Shown: positions 46,601 through 53,947 of the stretch, in pieces
How the letters are laid out: every line of letters starts with the position of its first letter
How positions within the stretch are numbered: position 1 is the first letter of the stretch
NCBI GenBank assembly: GCA_002050275.1
Contig: MWTB01000019.1
Coordinates: 1-64,000, forward strand
Length of the DNA: 64,000 nt
From: Anaerolineae bacterium UTCFX1
GTDB taxonomy: Bacteria > Chloroflexota > Anaerolineae > Anaerolineales > Villigracilaceae
Reading direction: 5' to 3'
Made by a program: the position numbers and the translations under genes
Notes under the pieces: generated by a model
What the model saw: only the letters and a program-made list of their open reading frames with translations
Database searches by the model: none
Told to the model about the DNA's origin: nothing

Positions 46601-46700
46601 GCAGTTCCGTCTCGTTCTTGCTCGAACGATACGAATCTAAATTCTGCTCGAAAGTCTCGACTAATTTATGAATACTTGCGGGAACGGTTTGCGATGTCAT
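43686..46700 (-). CDS. Type IIG restriction-modification enzyme (Eco57I-like)
   Basis: A 1004-residue protein. The N-terminal nuclease region has ADYAFRSG...FDFLVEAKKPS (about 75-95), a D-(x)n-ExK PD-superfamily site. The methyltransferase has motif I VDPACGSGTFLLGAYQF (about 462) and motif IV IGNPPYSAKL (about 620). A C-terminal target-recognition region follows. One chain thus cuts and methylates DNA at its own site. Two segments (about 256-284 and 413-451) are encoded by dispersed repeats and are not part of the family; the frame is kept through both. The Shine-Dalgarno is weak. There is no separate specificity subunit. Confidence 0.93.
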   Translation of the reverse strand: MTSQTVPASIHKLVETFEQNLDSYRSSKNETELRREFLDKFFTALGWDVANEKGYDEAHKEVVHEFSVEVSGQQKKADYAFRSGSSFDFLVEAKKPSVKIESSQDAAFQIRRYGWSAKLPINILTDFEHFAVYDCRAKPSYSDKAETGRILLIHYSEYVERWDEIAAIFSPEAVRQGSFAKYAEGLKGKRGTADVDDAFLQEIERWRELLAKNIALRNETIDIAGLNYAVQMTIDRIVFLRICEERGIEPENQLQDLITPSEAKGLRDQRKDSSVAGLPQNDMERGVYQELCELFKRADTKYNSGLFHFKQEKEQASRADDLTLTLAIDDKVLKDIIANLYYPKSPYAFLYIPADILGQVYERFLGKVIRLTAGHQAKVEEKPEVRKAGGVYYTPTYIVDYIVKNTVGKLLEGEGQLTAKNAKNAKKELNLSDTSMKLSASLGGLSGSKSLTPTDAAKLKIVDPACGSGTFLLGAYQFLLDWHLNWYVNDDAEKWEKQKAIWKAPQGGYAPESGYRLTTAKKKEILLNNIHGVDIDAQAVEVTKLSLLLKVLENAGGQMGLGMERVLPDLGNNIKCGNSLIGFDYFEGQLLPDDEERARVNPFDWKSEFPQVFQRGGFDAVIGNPPYSAKLSLETKQLSTIFTSVEYKCDPYAFFVEQGLRKLKNGGLLGFIIPVTWMTNFYYMKLRKLLIDSNSLSRVVLLDGLVFEDANVDTCMMFLNKNSVSSEKFEWLKTTPDQLEQPFSYREYSKVRDEERYDIVPNSDGSWNELRSKIDKASIKLSVIAKISLGMKLRSNDEFVVFERDNKHPDGIYFGADISRYGFCEPKRFFDFSNAVIVGGTKKPEIHRTKPKMLIQAIRNLSLKRRIVAALETEGDCFVGTVNGVTLLDQNWNMKYILGLVNSTLANSYFSKRFTTISLTAAFLGEIPIRTIDFSNPAEKAQHDKMVSLVEGMLALHKSLAAAHSPAEKERIERQIQVTDREIDALVYALYGLSAEEIKIVEGE
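45345..45460 (-). repeat. Dispersed repeat inserted in frame in the type IIG gene
   Basis: The minus strand reads CCGCGAAGAACGCAAAGAACG, then a 38-nt stretch around CTTAGCGACACTTCGATGAA, identical to the intergenic copy at 38275-38365. It encodes TAKNAKNAKKELNLSDTSMK and the following residues just before methyltransferase motif I. Confidence 0.85.
45851..45935 (-). repeat. Second in-frame dispersed repeat in the type IIG gene
   Basis: The plus strand reads GTCATTCTGAGGGAGC, CCGAAGAATC, and then AGACCCTTCGCTTCGCTC. This is the pattern of a widespread intergenic element (CATTCTGAG...GAAGAATCT...GACCCTTCGC). It encodes TPSEAKGLRDQRKDSSVAG with flanks, about 29 residues. Confidence 0.75.
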
Positions 46701-46748
46701 TCTCTGATTTTACTCGAATAAAGAATGGGATAATTTTACAAGAAAGGT

Positions 46749-46905
46749 CTAAGAGACTGTTTCTTAACTTCTTTTTTGAACACGGACGCCACGGATTTCA
46801 CTGATTTTCACGGAAAAACCATTTAAAAACTTTTCTTTTTCCGTGTGTTCCGTGAAATCCGTGTACAAAAGAACGGCTTTGTAGACTTAAGAAACACTCT
46901 CTAAG
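46749..46905. repeat. MITE-like element with about 20-bp inverted ends
   Basis: The left end TAAGAGACTGTTTCTTAACT and the right end, read in reverse, TTAGAGAGTGTTTCTTAAGT match at 17 of 20 positions. The interior has its own inverted pair (ACACGGA...TTTCAC/GTGAAATCCGTGT). The same ends occur at 60511-60648 around a different interior. Confidence 0.7.
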
Positions 46906-47053
46906 AAGCCGGCGCTCAACTCGCTTTTAACCACAGATAAACTCGGATCAACTCTGATGATAACTTTCTCATCCTTTTCGTCCGCATTTATCGGCCGGCG
47001 AATTGCGCTTAAGAAATACCTCAAAGGTCTTACGCGTTGCCTCAAGACAACGC
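46906..47053. other. Rest of intergenic gap with a second repeat-like unit
   Basis: Sequence CTCAACTCGCTTTTAACCACAGAT and the distal GCTTAAGAAATACC resemble parts of the element at 60511-60648 (CTTAACTCGGCTTTAACC, TTTAAGAAACAC). It looks like a degraded relative. There is no gene here; the gap lies between the restriction-modification gene and the URO-D gene. Confidence 0.5.
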
Positions 47054-48040
47054 TCAAGACTCGCCGCCGGACAACATCGCCTTTATGTTGCGGAGCGGCG
47101 TGGCAGCGACCAGATCGCAGCCGGGCCAGAGCGCGTCCACGCCCGATTCTTTCGCGCGGCGAGCGGCTTCAACGATCTCCGCCGGGGCGCCCTTCCATAA
47201 CATCGCCGCCGCATCGAGGTTTCCGAAGAGCAGCGCATCCTTTAAAGTCTTGCGCGATTCAGCGAGATCGTTCAATTCATCCACCGAGATCGCCTCCGCG
47301 CCCGACTCTGCCAACGCGCTCATAGACCGATTCGTATCTCCGCACACCGACAACACGCGCGGGTTGGGCAGGTCGGCATGCAACGCCTTCAAAGCCGGCA
47401 GGACAAAACGCTCAAACCTCGCCGGTCCGATAAAGCCCGGCGATCCGCCCGCTTCGTGGACAGTTACAAAATCTGCGCCGGCGTTTCGATACGCGCCGCC
47501 AATTCTCGCTAGAAAAGAGGACAACCACAAGAGCGCGTCCGACACAGCCTGCGGCTCTTTTTTCATTTCGATAAACAGGCTCTTAAGATCGCATAAATAT
47601 AATAGAAGCGTATACGGTCCCGCGATCATCCCCGAAATAACGGCGTCGTCTCCGACAATTTCTCTTGCGAATCGAATCGCTTCGCAGGCAAGCTCAACTC
47701 TTTCGCTGTTCCCACTCGTCAATCGCGCAATGTCCGCAACGCTCTCAACCAACGGCTGCTTGACTTGCGGAAAACCCTCCGTTGCATAATTCAATTCCGC
47801 GCCAAGCGCTTCCGCAGGCAAGCACAAGTCTAACGGCAGCGTCGCCGACGGCATTCCCGTCAACATAAACGCGTTCGTCGCGGCGCGCGCCATTTTCCGC
47901 GCATCGCGATGCGCCTCGCGCAAGACGAGCCCCTCGCTTGCCAACCCCTCGTCTAACGCGTGAATCAATCCGCTAAAGGTCGGCGGCGAAGCGAGTTTCT
48001 CGCCTGCAAACAGCGACAGAATCTCTGCGCGCACACTCAC
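47054..48040 (-). CDS. Uroporphyrinogen decarboxylase-family (MtaA-like) protein
   Basis: About 328 residues from a GTG at 48040 that overlaps the stop of the upstream gene (GTGA) and has GGGGGA seven bases before it. The barrel has the URO-D/MtaA layout: FPQVKQPLVES, ISGMIAGPYTLLLYL, GADFVTVHEAGGSPGFIGP, and late LSVCGDTN and LWPGCDLVAATPLRN, where Cys residues take the zinc-ligand places of methyltransferases such as MtaA/MtbA. The N-terminal Arg motif of HemE (NRPPVW-type) is not seen. It probably moves methyl groups between a corrinoid and a thiol, consistent with the corrinoid activator at 36118. Confidence 0.87.
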   Translation of the reverse strand: MSVRAEILSLFAGEKLASPPTFSGLIHALDEGLASEGLVLREAHRDARKMARAATNAFMLTGMPSATLPLDLCLPAEALGAELNYATEGFPQVKQPLVESVADIARLTSGNSERVELACEAIRFAREIVGDDAVISGMIAGPYTLLLYLCDLKSLFIEMKKEPQAVSDALLWLSSFLARIGGAYRNAGADFVTVHEAGGSPGFIGPARFERFVLPALKALHADLPNPRVLSVCGDTNRSMSALAESGAEAISVDELNDLAESRKTLKDALLFGNLDAAAMLWKGAPAEIVEAARRAKESGVDALWPGCDLVAATPLRNIKAMLSGGES

Positions 48041-48567
48041 GGCATTTTCCCCCACAGGCGGTATCGAATCTCTTTTCCCAACGGATAGAGCGGCAACAAG
48101 TCGGCGCGATAGCCTTTACCGGCGTACTCCTGCATCAACTCGCGCGCCCGGCGAAGCGTTGCGCGATCCCATCCGAGCGGAAGCGCCAGCAGGGCTTCAA
48201 TCGCGGGAGGCATTTTTTCATTCGTCTTTCGATGATACACGCTGAACTGCAACTGCCACGCCTCCAACTCGCCATAGACCGACAGCGCGGCAATCAAGCC
48301 CTGCTGCAAATGCTTCACTTCATGAATTAACAAAGCCAACACGCGCGCATCGGCAGGATTCATGCGCGATGAATAATGAAGCGCGTTGAAATAGAGCGCG
48401 CCGAAGGGCGTCCAAAACGCGCCGACGCTCGCCCGCGCCTTCCGAAAACCGATAAGCGTTTTATGCGCGCGCAAATAGGACGCGGCGGCGTTCCCCTCCG
48501 CTCCAAATTGTTCGAGCGAGAGCAAAAGGTCTCGATTCCACGCCGCGCGCGCTTTTTTTGATAGCAA
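48037..48567 (-). CDS. HExxH-motif protein, unknown
   Basis: About 176 residues from a TTG at 48567 (GGAG ten bases upstream). The frame stays open to TTG 48657, but that would abut the divergent thiolase gene by 2 nt and adds a poor sequence. The central stretch ADARVLALLIHEVKHLQQG carries HEVKH, a zinc-protease-like HExxH, followed by a Glu (GELEAWQ) about 10 residues on. No wider family is recognised. It is translationally coupled to the URO-D gene, so a linked role is possible. The start is uncertain. Confidence 0.7.
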   Translation of the reverse strand: MLSKKARAAWNRDLLLSLEQFGAEGNAAASYLRAHKTLIGFRKARASVGAFWTPFGALYFNALHYSSRMNPADARVLALLIHEVKHLQQGLIAALSVYGELEAWQLQFSVYHRKTNEKMPPAIEALLALPLGWDRATLRRARELMQEYAGKGYRADLLPLYPLGKEIRYRLWGKMP

Positions 48568-48659
48568 GTGAGAGTCGCTCCGATTACAATTGTGATTCCA
48601 CGCGCTAGACGCGCTTCCGCGCCTGTGCGTAACCGGAGTATAAATCATCTGAGGCAAAC

Positions 48660-49820
48660 ATGCGACCAGCGGCGATCTTAGGAATTGGACAAACTCACAT
48701 CGGCGAACAGTGGGATAAATCTCTGCGCGAGATCGGCGGCGAAGCCGCGTTCGCCGCCATGCAAGACGCCTGCGTTGAAACGGTGGACGCGCTCTTCGTC
48801 GGCAACATGCTGTCGTCCACCGTCAGCCAGCAGAGTCAACTCGGCGCATTCTTTTCAGATTGGATCGGGCTATGGGGACAAGAAGCCGTAAAGGTGGAAG
48901 CCGCATGCGCTTCGGGCGCGGCGGCGCTTCGTTCCGCGCTGATAGCCGTCTCGGCGGGCGAGATCGACTCGGCGCTCGTCATCGGCGTTGAAAAGATGAC
49001 CGACCAAGTCGGGCGCGACGTCGCCTCGGCGCTCGCCGCCGCATCGGACGCGGACTACGAACTGGATCAAGGCGTCTCTTTCGTCGGCTTAAACGCGCTC
49101 ATCATGCGGCGCTACATGCACGAGTTCGGCTGGGAACATAAAGACTTTGCGCCGTTCGCGATCAACGCGCACGCCAACGCTATGCACAATCCGTTTGCGC
49201 GGCTGCATGAAGAGATCACCCTCGAACAATTCGAACGATCGGCGATGGTCGCTACTCCAATCAACCTGCTGGACGCTTCTCCCATCGGCGACGGTGCGGC
49301 GGCTGTAGTCGTCGTCCCGGCGGAAAAGGTCGCGGCGGCAGCGAGTAAGCCGAAGGTTGTAGTCGCCGGCTCCGCCGTCGCTACAGACACGATCGCCGTA
49401 CACTCGCGCCGCGATCCGCTGTTTTTATCCGCCGCGTACGCTTCATCGAAACACGCCTACGAGACGGCGGGAATTTCGCCCGACGACGTTGACATCTTCG
49501 AGCTGCACGATGCGTTCACGATCATGGCGGCGCTTTCGTTGGAAGCGTGCGGATTCGCCGAACGCGGGCAGGGCGTGCGCCTCGGCTTGGATGGGCGCAT
49601 CAGCCCGACCGGCGATAGACCGATCTGCACGCGCGGCGGTCTTAAGGCGCGCGGGCACCCCGTCGGCGCAACGGGCATTTATCAAATTGTAGAACTCGTC
49701 CAACAATTGCGCGGCGAATGCGGCGCTGCACAAGTGGAAGACGCGCGTATCGGCATGGCGCAAAATATCGGCGGCTCAGGCGCGACGATCTTCACGCATA
49801 TCTTACGAGTAGAGCGCTAA
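48660..49820 (+). CDS. SCP2-type thiolase family protein
   Basis: A 386-residue protein; GAGG five bases before the ATG. The nucleophile Cys is in EAACASGAAAL, the His pair is in ELHDAFTIMAA and GGLKARGHPVGATG, but the second catalytic Cys of thiolases is replaced in NIGGSGATIFTHIL. This is the pattern of the SCP2/archaeal-type acetyl-CoA acetyltransferases. In archaea these work with a DUF35 protein and HMG-CoA synthase, neither of which is encoded here. Confidence 0.92.
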   Translation: MRPAAILGIGQTHIGEQWDKSLREIGGEAAFAAMQDACVETVDALFVGNMLSSTVSQQSQLGAFFSDWIGLWGQEAVKVEAACASGAAALRSALIAVSAGEIDSALVIGVEKMTDQVGRDVASALAAASDADYELDQGVSFVGLNALIMRRYMHEFGWEHKDFAPFAINAHANAMHNPFARLHEEITLEQFERSAMVATPINLLDASPIGDGAAAVVVVPAEKVAAAASKPKVVVAGSAVATDTIAVHSRRDPLFLSAAYASSKHAYETAGISPDDVDIFELHDAFTIMAALSLEACGFAERGQGVRLGLDGRISPTGDRPICTRGGLKARGHPVGATGIYQIVELVQQLRGECGAAQVEDARIGMAQNIGGSGATIFTHILRVER

Positions 49821-49893
49821 CCTCGCATCAAAGAACGCGCTTTCTATTTGATAATTCCCTCTTTTTGTTTTATACTGTTCACGTTAGGAGCAT

Positions 49894-49976
49894 GACCTGC
49901 GCAAGCCGAAATCCTGTCGCGAATCACTGCCGTCTTAAACAATTCGCGTGAGTTGACCTGGTTCGCGGCTTAGGTC
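49894..49976 (+). ncRNA. Structured leader RNA upstream of PilZ gene
   Basis: Three nested helices can form: GACCT (49894-49898) with AGGTC (49972-49976), AAGCCG (49903-49908) with CGGCTT (49966-49971), and CGCGAAT (49918-49924) with ATTCGCG (49942-49948). A second GACCT at 49955-49959 could pair with the same AGGTC, giving an exclusive alternative just before the AAGGAG site (about 49989). No known c-di-GMP riboswitch consensus is recognised. Confidence 0.45.
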
Positions 49977-50000
49977 TTGTATGCGTCCTAAGGAGTTATC

Positions 50001-50384
50001 ATGAGCGAAAAACGAAAAGTAGACCGACGCGACTTGTCTTATTACTTACAGGTCAAGGACAAGAACACGAAGCAGGTTATCGGCTGCCTCTCCGACATCA
50101 GCGCTGGCGGATTTAAGCTTGATAGCCCCCAGAACATACAACCCGGCCGAGATTTTCACATGTTCATCGAACTTACGCCCGACCTGTCGAGTCAGACCTC
50201 AATAGATTTCATCGCTCGCAGTAAATGGGTGATCCCCGACCGCTTTGACTTCAACACATTCAACGTCGGCTTCGAGATCATCAATATTGCACCCAACAAC
50301 ATGGCGATCTTCCAACGTATGTTCGAGCGTTATGGCAAAGAAAGCGCATCGCGCCAGAAACGCGACGACTACCTTTGGAAATAG
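50001..50384 (+). CDS. PilZ-domain protein
   Basis: A 127-residue protein with AAGGAGTTATC before the ATG. The c-di-GMP-binding PilZ motifs are present: the N-terminal RxxxR (RKVDRRDL) and DxSxxG (DISAGGFKLD). FNVGFEIINIAP is the closing strand. It is a stand-alone PilZ receptor, probably a c-di-GMP-controlled regulator of motility or the cell surface. A terminator follows. Confidence 0.92.
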   Translation: MSEKRKVDRRDLSYYLQVKDKNTKQVIGCLSDISAGGFKLDSPQNIQPGRDFHMFIELTPDLSSQTSIDFIARSKWVIPDRFDFNTFNVGFEIINIAPNNMAIFQRMFERYGKESASRQKRDDYLWK

Positions 50385-50417
50385 CAAAACTTTATAACCC
50401 GCATCAGTTATCCATGA

Positions 50418-50446
50418 AAGCCGCCCTGCTCCGACCGGCGGCTTTT
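50418..50446 (+). terminator. Terminator after PilZ gene
   Basis: An 8-bp stem AAGCCGCC/GGCGGCTT with an 11-nt loop followed by TTCTTATTT. Confidence 0.8.
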
Positions 50447-50501
50447 CTTATTTCACCTCGCGCAGATAGAATTTACCCCGTTTTGTTGTACAATCTGCCG
50501 C

Positions 50502-51164
50502 ATGTTCTTTAAGCTCGTCCGCTTTCTTATTCGTCTTTTCATGCGCTCCATCGCCGTGATCGAAATTCACGGCATGGAAAATATTCCGTCAGGGAATATC
50601 ATCGGCGCGGCGAATCACCTCGGCAGGCTGGATACTGCGGTACTGCTCGTCGCGATCAATCGTCAAGACTTGATCTTGCCGGTCGCGGAGAAATACAAAA
50701 ATCACTGGCTCTTCGGTCTTATCGGACGCAGCGTTAATGCCATCTGGCTCAACCGTTTCGAAGCCGACTTCTCCGCGTTGCGCGAGATACTGGCGCGCTT
50801 AAAACAAGGCGGCGCGCTGGCGATTGCACCCGAAGGAACGCGCTCCAAAACCGAAGCGCTGCAAGAAGCAAAACTCGGTGCGGCGTATCTCGCCAGCAAA
50901 AGCGGCTACCCGGTCATACCGGTAGCGATCACCGGCACCGAAGACCGCGTAATTTTGGAAAACTTCAAACGCTTTCGCCGCTCAAAAATCGTAGTCCGGA
51001 TAGGAAAACCATTCACTATCGAACTCGTCGCCGGCAAAGGACGCGAACAGGCGTTGCGCCAAGCCACCGACGAGTTGATGTGTCGCATAGCGGCGATGCT
51101 CCCCGAAAACTATCGCGGCTTTTATGCGAACCATCCCTATCTTAAAACGCTCACCCAACAATAA
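50502..51164 (+). CDS. PlsC-type 1-acylglycerol-3-phosphate acyltransferase (copy 1)
   Basis: A 220-residue protein. A hydrophobic N-terminus (about 1-20) is followed by the catalytic NHLGRLD (H-x4-D, about 45-51), VNAIWLNRF, and the substrate-binding APEGTRSKT (about 108-116). It acylates lysophosphatidate or a related acceptor at the membrane. The second copy starts 3 nt after the stop, so the two are cotranscribed. Confidence 0.92.
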   Translation: MFFKLVRFLIRLFMRSIAVIEIHGMENIPSGNIIGAANHLGRLDTAVLLVAINRQDLILPVAEKYKNHWLFGLIGRSVNAIWLNRFEADFSALREILARLKQGGALAIAPEGTRSKTEALQEAKLGAAYLASKSGYPVIPVAITGTEDRVILENFKRFRRSKIVVRIGKPFTIELVAGKGREQALRQATDELMCRIAAMLPENYRGFYANHPYLKTLTQQ

Positions 51165-51167
51165 ACC

Positions 51168-51830
51168 ATGCTTTCTGTCATCCGTTTTCTCATTCGTTTG
51201 CTGCTAAATCTGATCGCACGTTTTGAATTACACGGAAAGGAAAACGTGCCGCCCAGCGGCGGAATGATCCTCGCGGCGAATCACATCGGCATTCTCGACA
51301 TCGTGATGGTGTACTACGCCATTGACCGCACCGACCTATTCATTCCCGTCGGCGAGAAATGGGAACAAAAAAGATGGGTTCGCTGGCTAGGCAAACGTCT
51401 GAACTTCCTCTTCGTAGATCGCTTCAACGCAGACCTCAAAGCGCTTCGCAAGATGATCGCGCTCATGGAAGCAGGCAAGTGTTTAATTATCGCACCGGAG
51501 GGGACGCGCTCGCGCAGCGGCTCATTGATCGAAGGGAAGCCGGGCGTCGCTTACTTGGCGGCGCGATCGGGATTCCCGATCATTCCTGTCGGAATCACCG
51601 GAACGGAAGATAAAACCATTCTCAGGAATATAAAACGATTTAAGAAATCAACCGTCACGTTGACCGGCGGAAAGCCGTTCGTCATCCCCCCGCTGCCCAA
51701 CAAGGATCGCGATGCCGCGTTACGGAATGCGACCGACGAAGTGATGTGTAGAATCGCGGCGTTATTGCCCGAGACCTATCGCGGGATATATAAAGACCAT
51801 CCAAGGATAAAGGAATTGCTGCAAAACTAG
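51168..51830 (+). CDS. PlsC-type acyltransferase (copy 2)
   Basis: A 220-residue protein and paralogue of the gene immediately upstream, of the same length and layout: NHIGILD (H-x4-D), LNFLFVDRF, APEGTRSRSG and a closing MCRIAALLPETYRGIYKDHP nearly matching the first copy. The N-terminus is a signal-anchor-like hydrophobic stretch (LIRLLLNLIARFEL). A tandem duplication with divergence suggests different acyl acceptors. Confidence 0.92.
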   Translation: MLSVIRFLIRLLLNLIARFELHGKENVPPSGGMILAANHIGILDIVMVYYAIDRTDLFIPVGEKWEQKRWVRWLGKRLNFLFVDRFNADLKALRKMIALMEAGKCLIIAPEGTRSRSGSLIEGKPGVAYLAARSGFPIIPVGITGTEDKTILRNIKRFKKSTVTLTGGKPFVIPPLPNKDRDAALRNATDEVMCRIAALLPETYRGIYKDHPRIKELLQN

Positions 51831-51835
51831 CCGCT

Positions 51836-53248
51836 CTACAATATCTCCCCTACGCGTCTTTTCAAGAATTTTCCATCTCCCCGCCTGCCTTTCCACTCCG
51901 CACCGTCTACGATCAATTTACCGCGCAGAAAAACCTTTTCAGGATAACCCGTCAACTCCCAACCTTCATACAAGTTGTAGTCTGTGCGCTGATGCAATAA
52001 AGCGGCGCCATACTTCACTTTCTTTCCGGGATCCCAAATCGCGATATCTGCGTCCGAACCTTCCAACAACGCGCCTTTACGCGGATATAAACCAAAAACT
52101 CTCGCGGGGTTAGCGCACATATACGCGACAAATTGATTCGCGGTAATTTTCCCGGCGCGCACGCCCGTCGTCCACAATACAGGCATCCGGTCCTGAATGC
52201 CCGGTAAACCGTTCGGAATCTTTGTGAAATCATCCCTGCCCAATTCCTTGCCGGGGATAGCGATCGGTTCGCCTTCATAGACGAGAGGCTTCGTTCCGTC
52301 TAGGAAGAATGGGCAGTGATCTGTGCCGACAGTTTGCAGAATGCCTTCGGTCAACCCTTCCCAAAGACGCGCATTATCGTCCTGCGTCCGCATCGGCGGC
52401 GAGCAAACCCATTTCGCGCCGTCGGGTCGCCGCAAATCATCAATTGTGAAAAATAAATATTGCGGACAGGTCTCGCCCATTGCCTTAATGCCCCGTTCGC
52501 GGACATACTTCAGCATGTCCACTTCACCGCCTGCGTTCATGTGAACGATATACACCGGCGCATCCGCCGTAGCCGCCATGCCCGCTATCCGCAACGTAGA
52601 CTCAACCGCGCCCCAGGCGGGACGGGTGAGCGCGTGCCATTCGGGCGTTGTGCGCCCAGCTGCGAGCGCTTCGGCGACCAGCGTTTCGATCACATCGCCA
52701 TTTTCGCAATGCGCCATCGTCAACATGCCGTTCTCTTTCGCAATTTGCAAAGCCTTAAAAATATCGCCGTCGGCGAGTCGTAAACGACCGTTGTAGGCGG
52801 TGAAAACTTTGAGGGTCTGAATCCCCATTTGCATAAGCGTCGGAATCTCTTTCGCGATCTTCTCATTGAACTGCGTGAGGTTCATGTGAAAGGAATAATC
52901 AACCGCAGCTTTCTCGGCTTTCTTCATCCATAAGTCAACCGAATGAGCGAAGCCCTCCCTCTCCAAAACGACAAAATCCATCACGGTCGTCGTGCCGCCG
53001 AACGCCGCCGCTTTGTGACCCGTATAATGATCGTCGGACGAGACGGTATCGAACATGGGCAAATCAAGATGAACATGCGGGTCCACGCCGCCGGGAAGAA
53101 TGAACTTGCCGCGCGCATCTACAACCTCGGCGCTGGGGTGTTGCAATCCTTTTCCGATCTGGGCGATGGTTTCGCCTTCGATAAGAATATCCGCTTCAAA
53201 AGTGTCTGAGGCGGAGATCAGCGTTCCATCTTTAATTAAGATCGCCAT
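51836..53248 (-). CDS. hydA: Dihydropyrimidinase / D-hydantoinase
   Basis: A 470-residue protein with AAAGGAG before the ATG. The metal ligands are GGVDPHVHLDL (His58, His60), the carboxylated Lys in IQTLKVFTAY, and the later His residues in ACENGD-like MAHCENGD and VYIVHMNAGG. The Asp is in TVGTDHCPFF. It opens cyclic amides in pyrimidine breakdown or acts on hydantoins; the exact substrate is not certain. The small gene upstream ends 25 nt before it. Confidence 0.93.
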   Translation of the reverse strand: MAILIKDGTLISASDTFEADILIEGETIAQIGKGLQHPSAEVVDARGKFILPGGVDPHVHLDLPMFDTVSSDDHYTGHKAAAFGGTTTVMDFVVLEREGFAHSVDLWMKKAEKAAVDYSFHMNLTQFNEKIAKEIPTLMQMGIQTLKVFTAYNGRLRLADGDIFKALQIAKENGMLTMAHCENGDVIETLVAEALAAGRTTPEWHALTRPAWGAVESTLRIAGMAATADAPVYIVHMNAGGEVDMLKYVRERGIKAMGETCPQYLFFTIDDLRRPDGAKWVCSPPMRTQDDNARLWEGLTEGILQTVGTDHCPFFLDGTKPLVYEGEPIAIPGKELGRDDFTKIPNGLPGIQDRMPVLWTTGVRAGKITANQFVAYMCANPARVFGLYPRKGALLEGSDADIAIWDPGKKVKYGAALLHQRTDYNLYEGWELTGYPEKVFLRGKLIVDGAEWKGRRGDGKFLKRRVGEIL

Positions 53249-53273
53249 CGCAATTCTCTCTCCTTTGCCTATC

Positions 53274-53840
53274 TCACCTTACGTCAGCGCCAGTGGACGT
53301 TTCATCCTCTGCAAAGCCTAACAGCGCCGTCAAAACGTCCGCTGGGATGTCCGCCTCAGGCAAGTCAACTCGATAGGATTGATCGCTCCCAGCGCGTTCG
53401 CGTAAACTCTTCCACAGCAGTTGACGTTCCTCGCCAGCCACAACGAGATCGTTGAGCGTTTTGGCGTTGAGTAAATATTCGCCCGTAGAGTACAAAAACG
53501 TCAGCCGCTTCCACCTATCGGTTCGGATCGGTTCGCTTAATTTCTCCAACGCGCCCAATTGAATTTTGAAATATTCTTCCTTCGCGCGCGGATGATGCGC
53601 TTCGTCTTTAAGCAACTCGCCGCGAGTGGTTAGTTCGTGTCCGCGCGCCTGAGCGACGTATTCGATCTGTCCGCCATGATCGCCGAACGCCGCCGGTTGG
53701 TAAAAAGCCAGATAATCTACCGCGATCACTTTTGGCGCAGACTTAAGCGGAATGCGATACCAGCCGAACAGCCGCGCGATTTCCAAATCTCGCGGAGAGG
53801 GCAACAGACAGACGAGAACCAAATCGGTGGGCGAAAGCAT
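53274..53840 (-). CDS. Conserved hypothetical protein
   Basis: A 188-residue protein without motif or membrane segment that I can name. The N-terminal half looks like a compact alpha/beta domain (DLVLVCLLPSPRDLEIARLFGWYRIPL, VIAVDYLAFYQPAAFG), and the later part is helical with many Lys/Glu. It is encoded just upstream of, and in the same direction as, the dihydropyrimidinase (gap 25 nt). No function can be assigned from the sequence. Confidence 0.75.
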   Translation of the reverse strand: MLSPTDLVLVCLLPSPRDLEIARLFGWYRIPLKSAPKVIAVDYLAFYQPAAFGDHGGQIEYVAQARGHELTTRGELLKDEAHHPRAKEEYFKIQLGALEKLSEPIRTDRWKRLTFLYSTGEYLLNAKTLNDLVVAGEERQLLWKSLRERAGSDQSYRVDLPEADIPADVLTALLGFAEDETSTGADVR

Positions 53841-53947
53841 AAGGCGATTATAAGCCCGCGCGAACGAAGCGCGCCAAATTTCATTTAAAGTAATACCCTT
53901 GGTTATAATATTGAAGATATTCCCTTACTCTTATAAAGGAGTTTGTT

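Noticed and set aside
49821..50000. A known c-di-GMP-I (GEMM) riboswitch before the PilZ gene
   Set aside because: The conserved GEMM core sequences are not visible; only an unassigned nested structure is.
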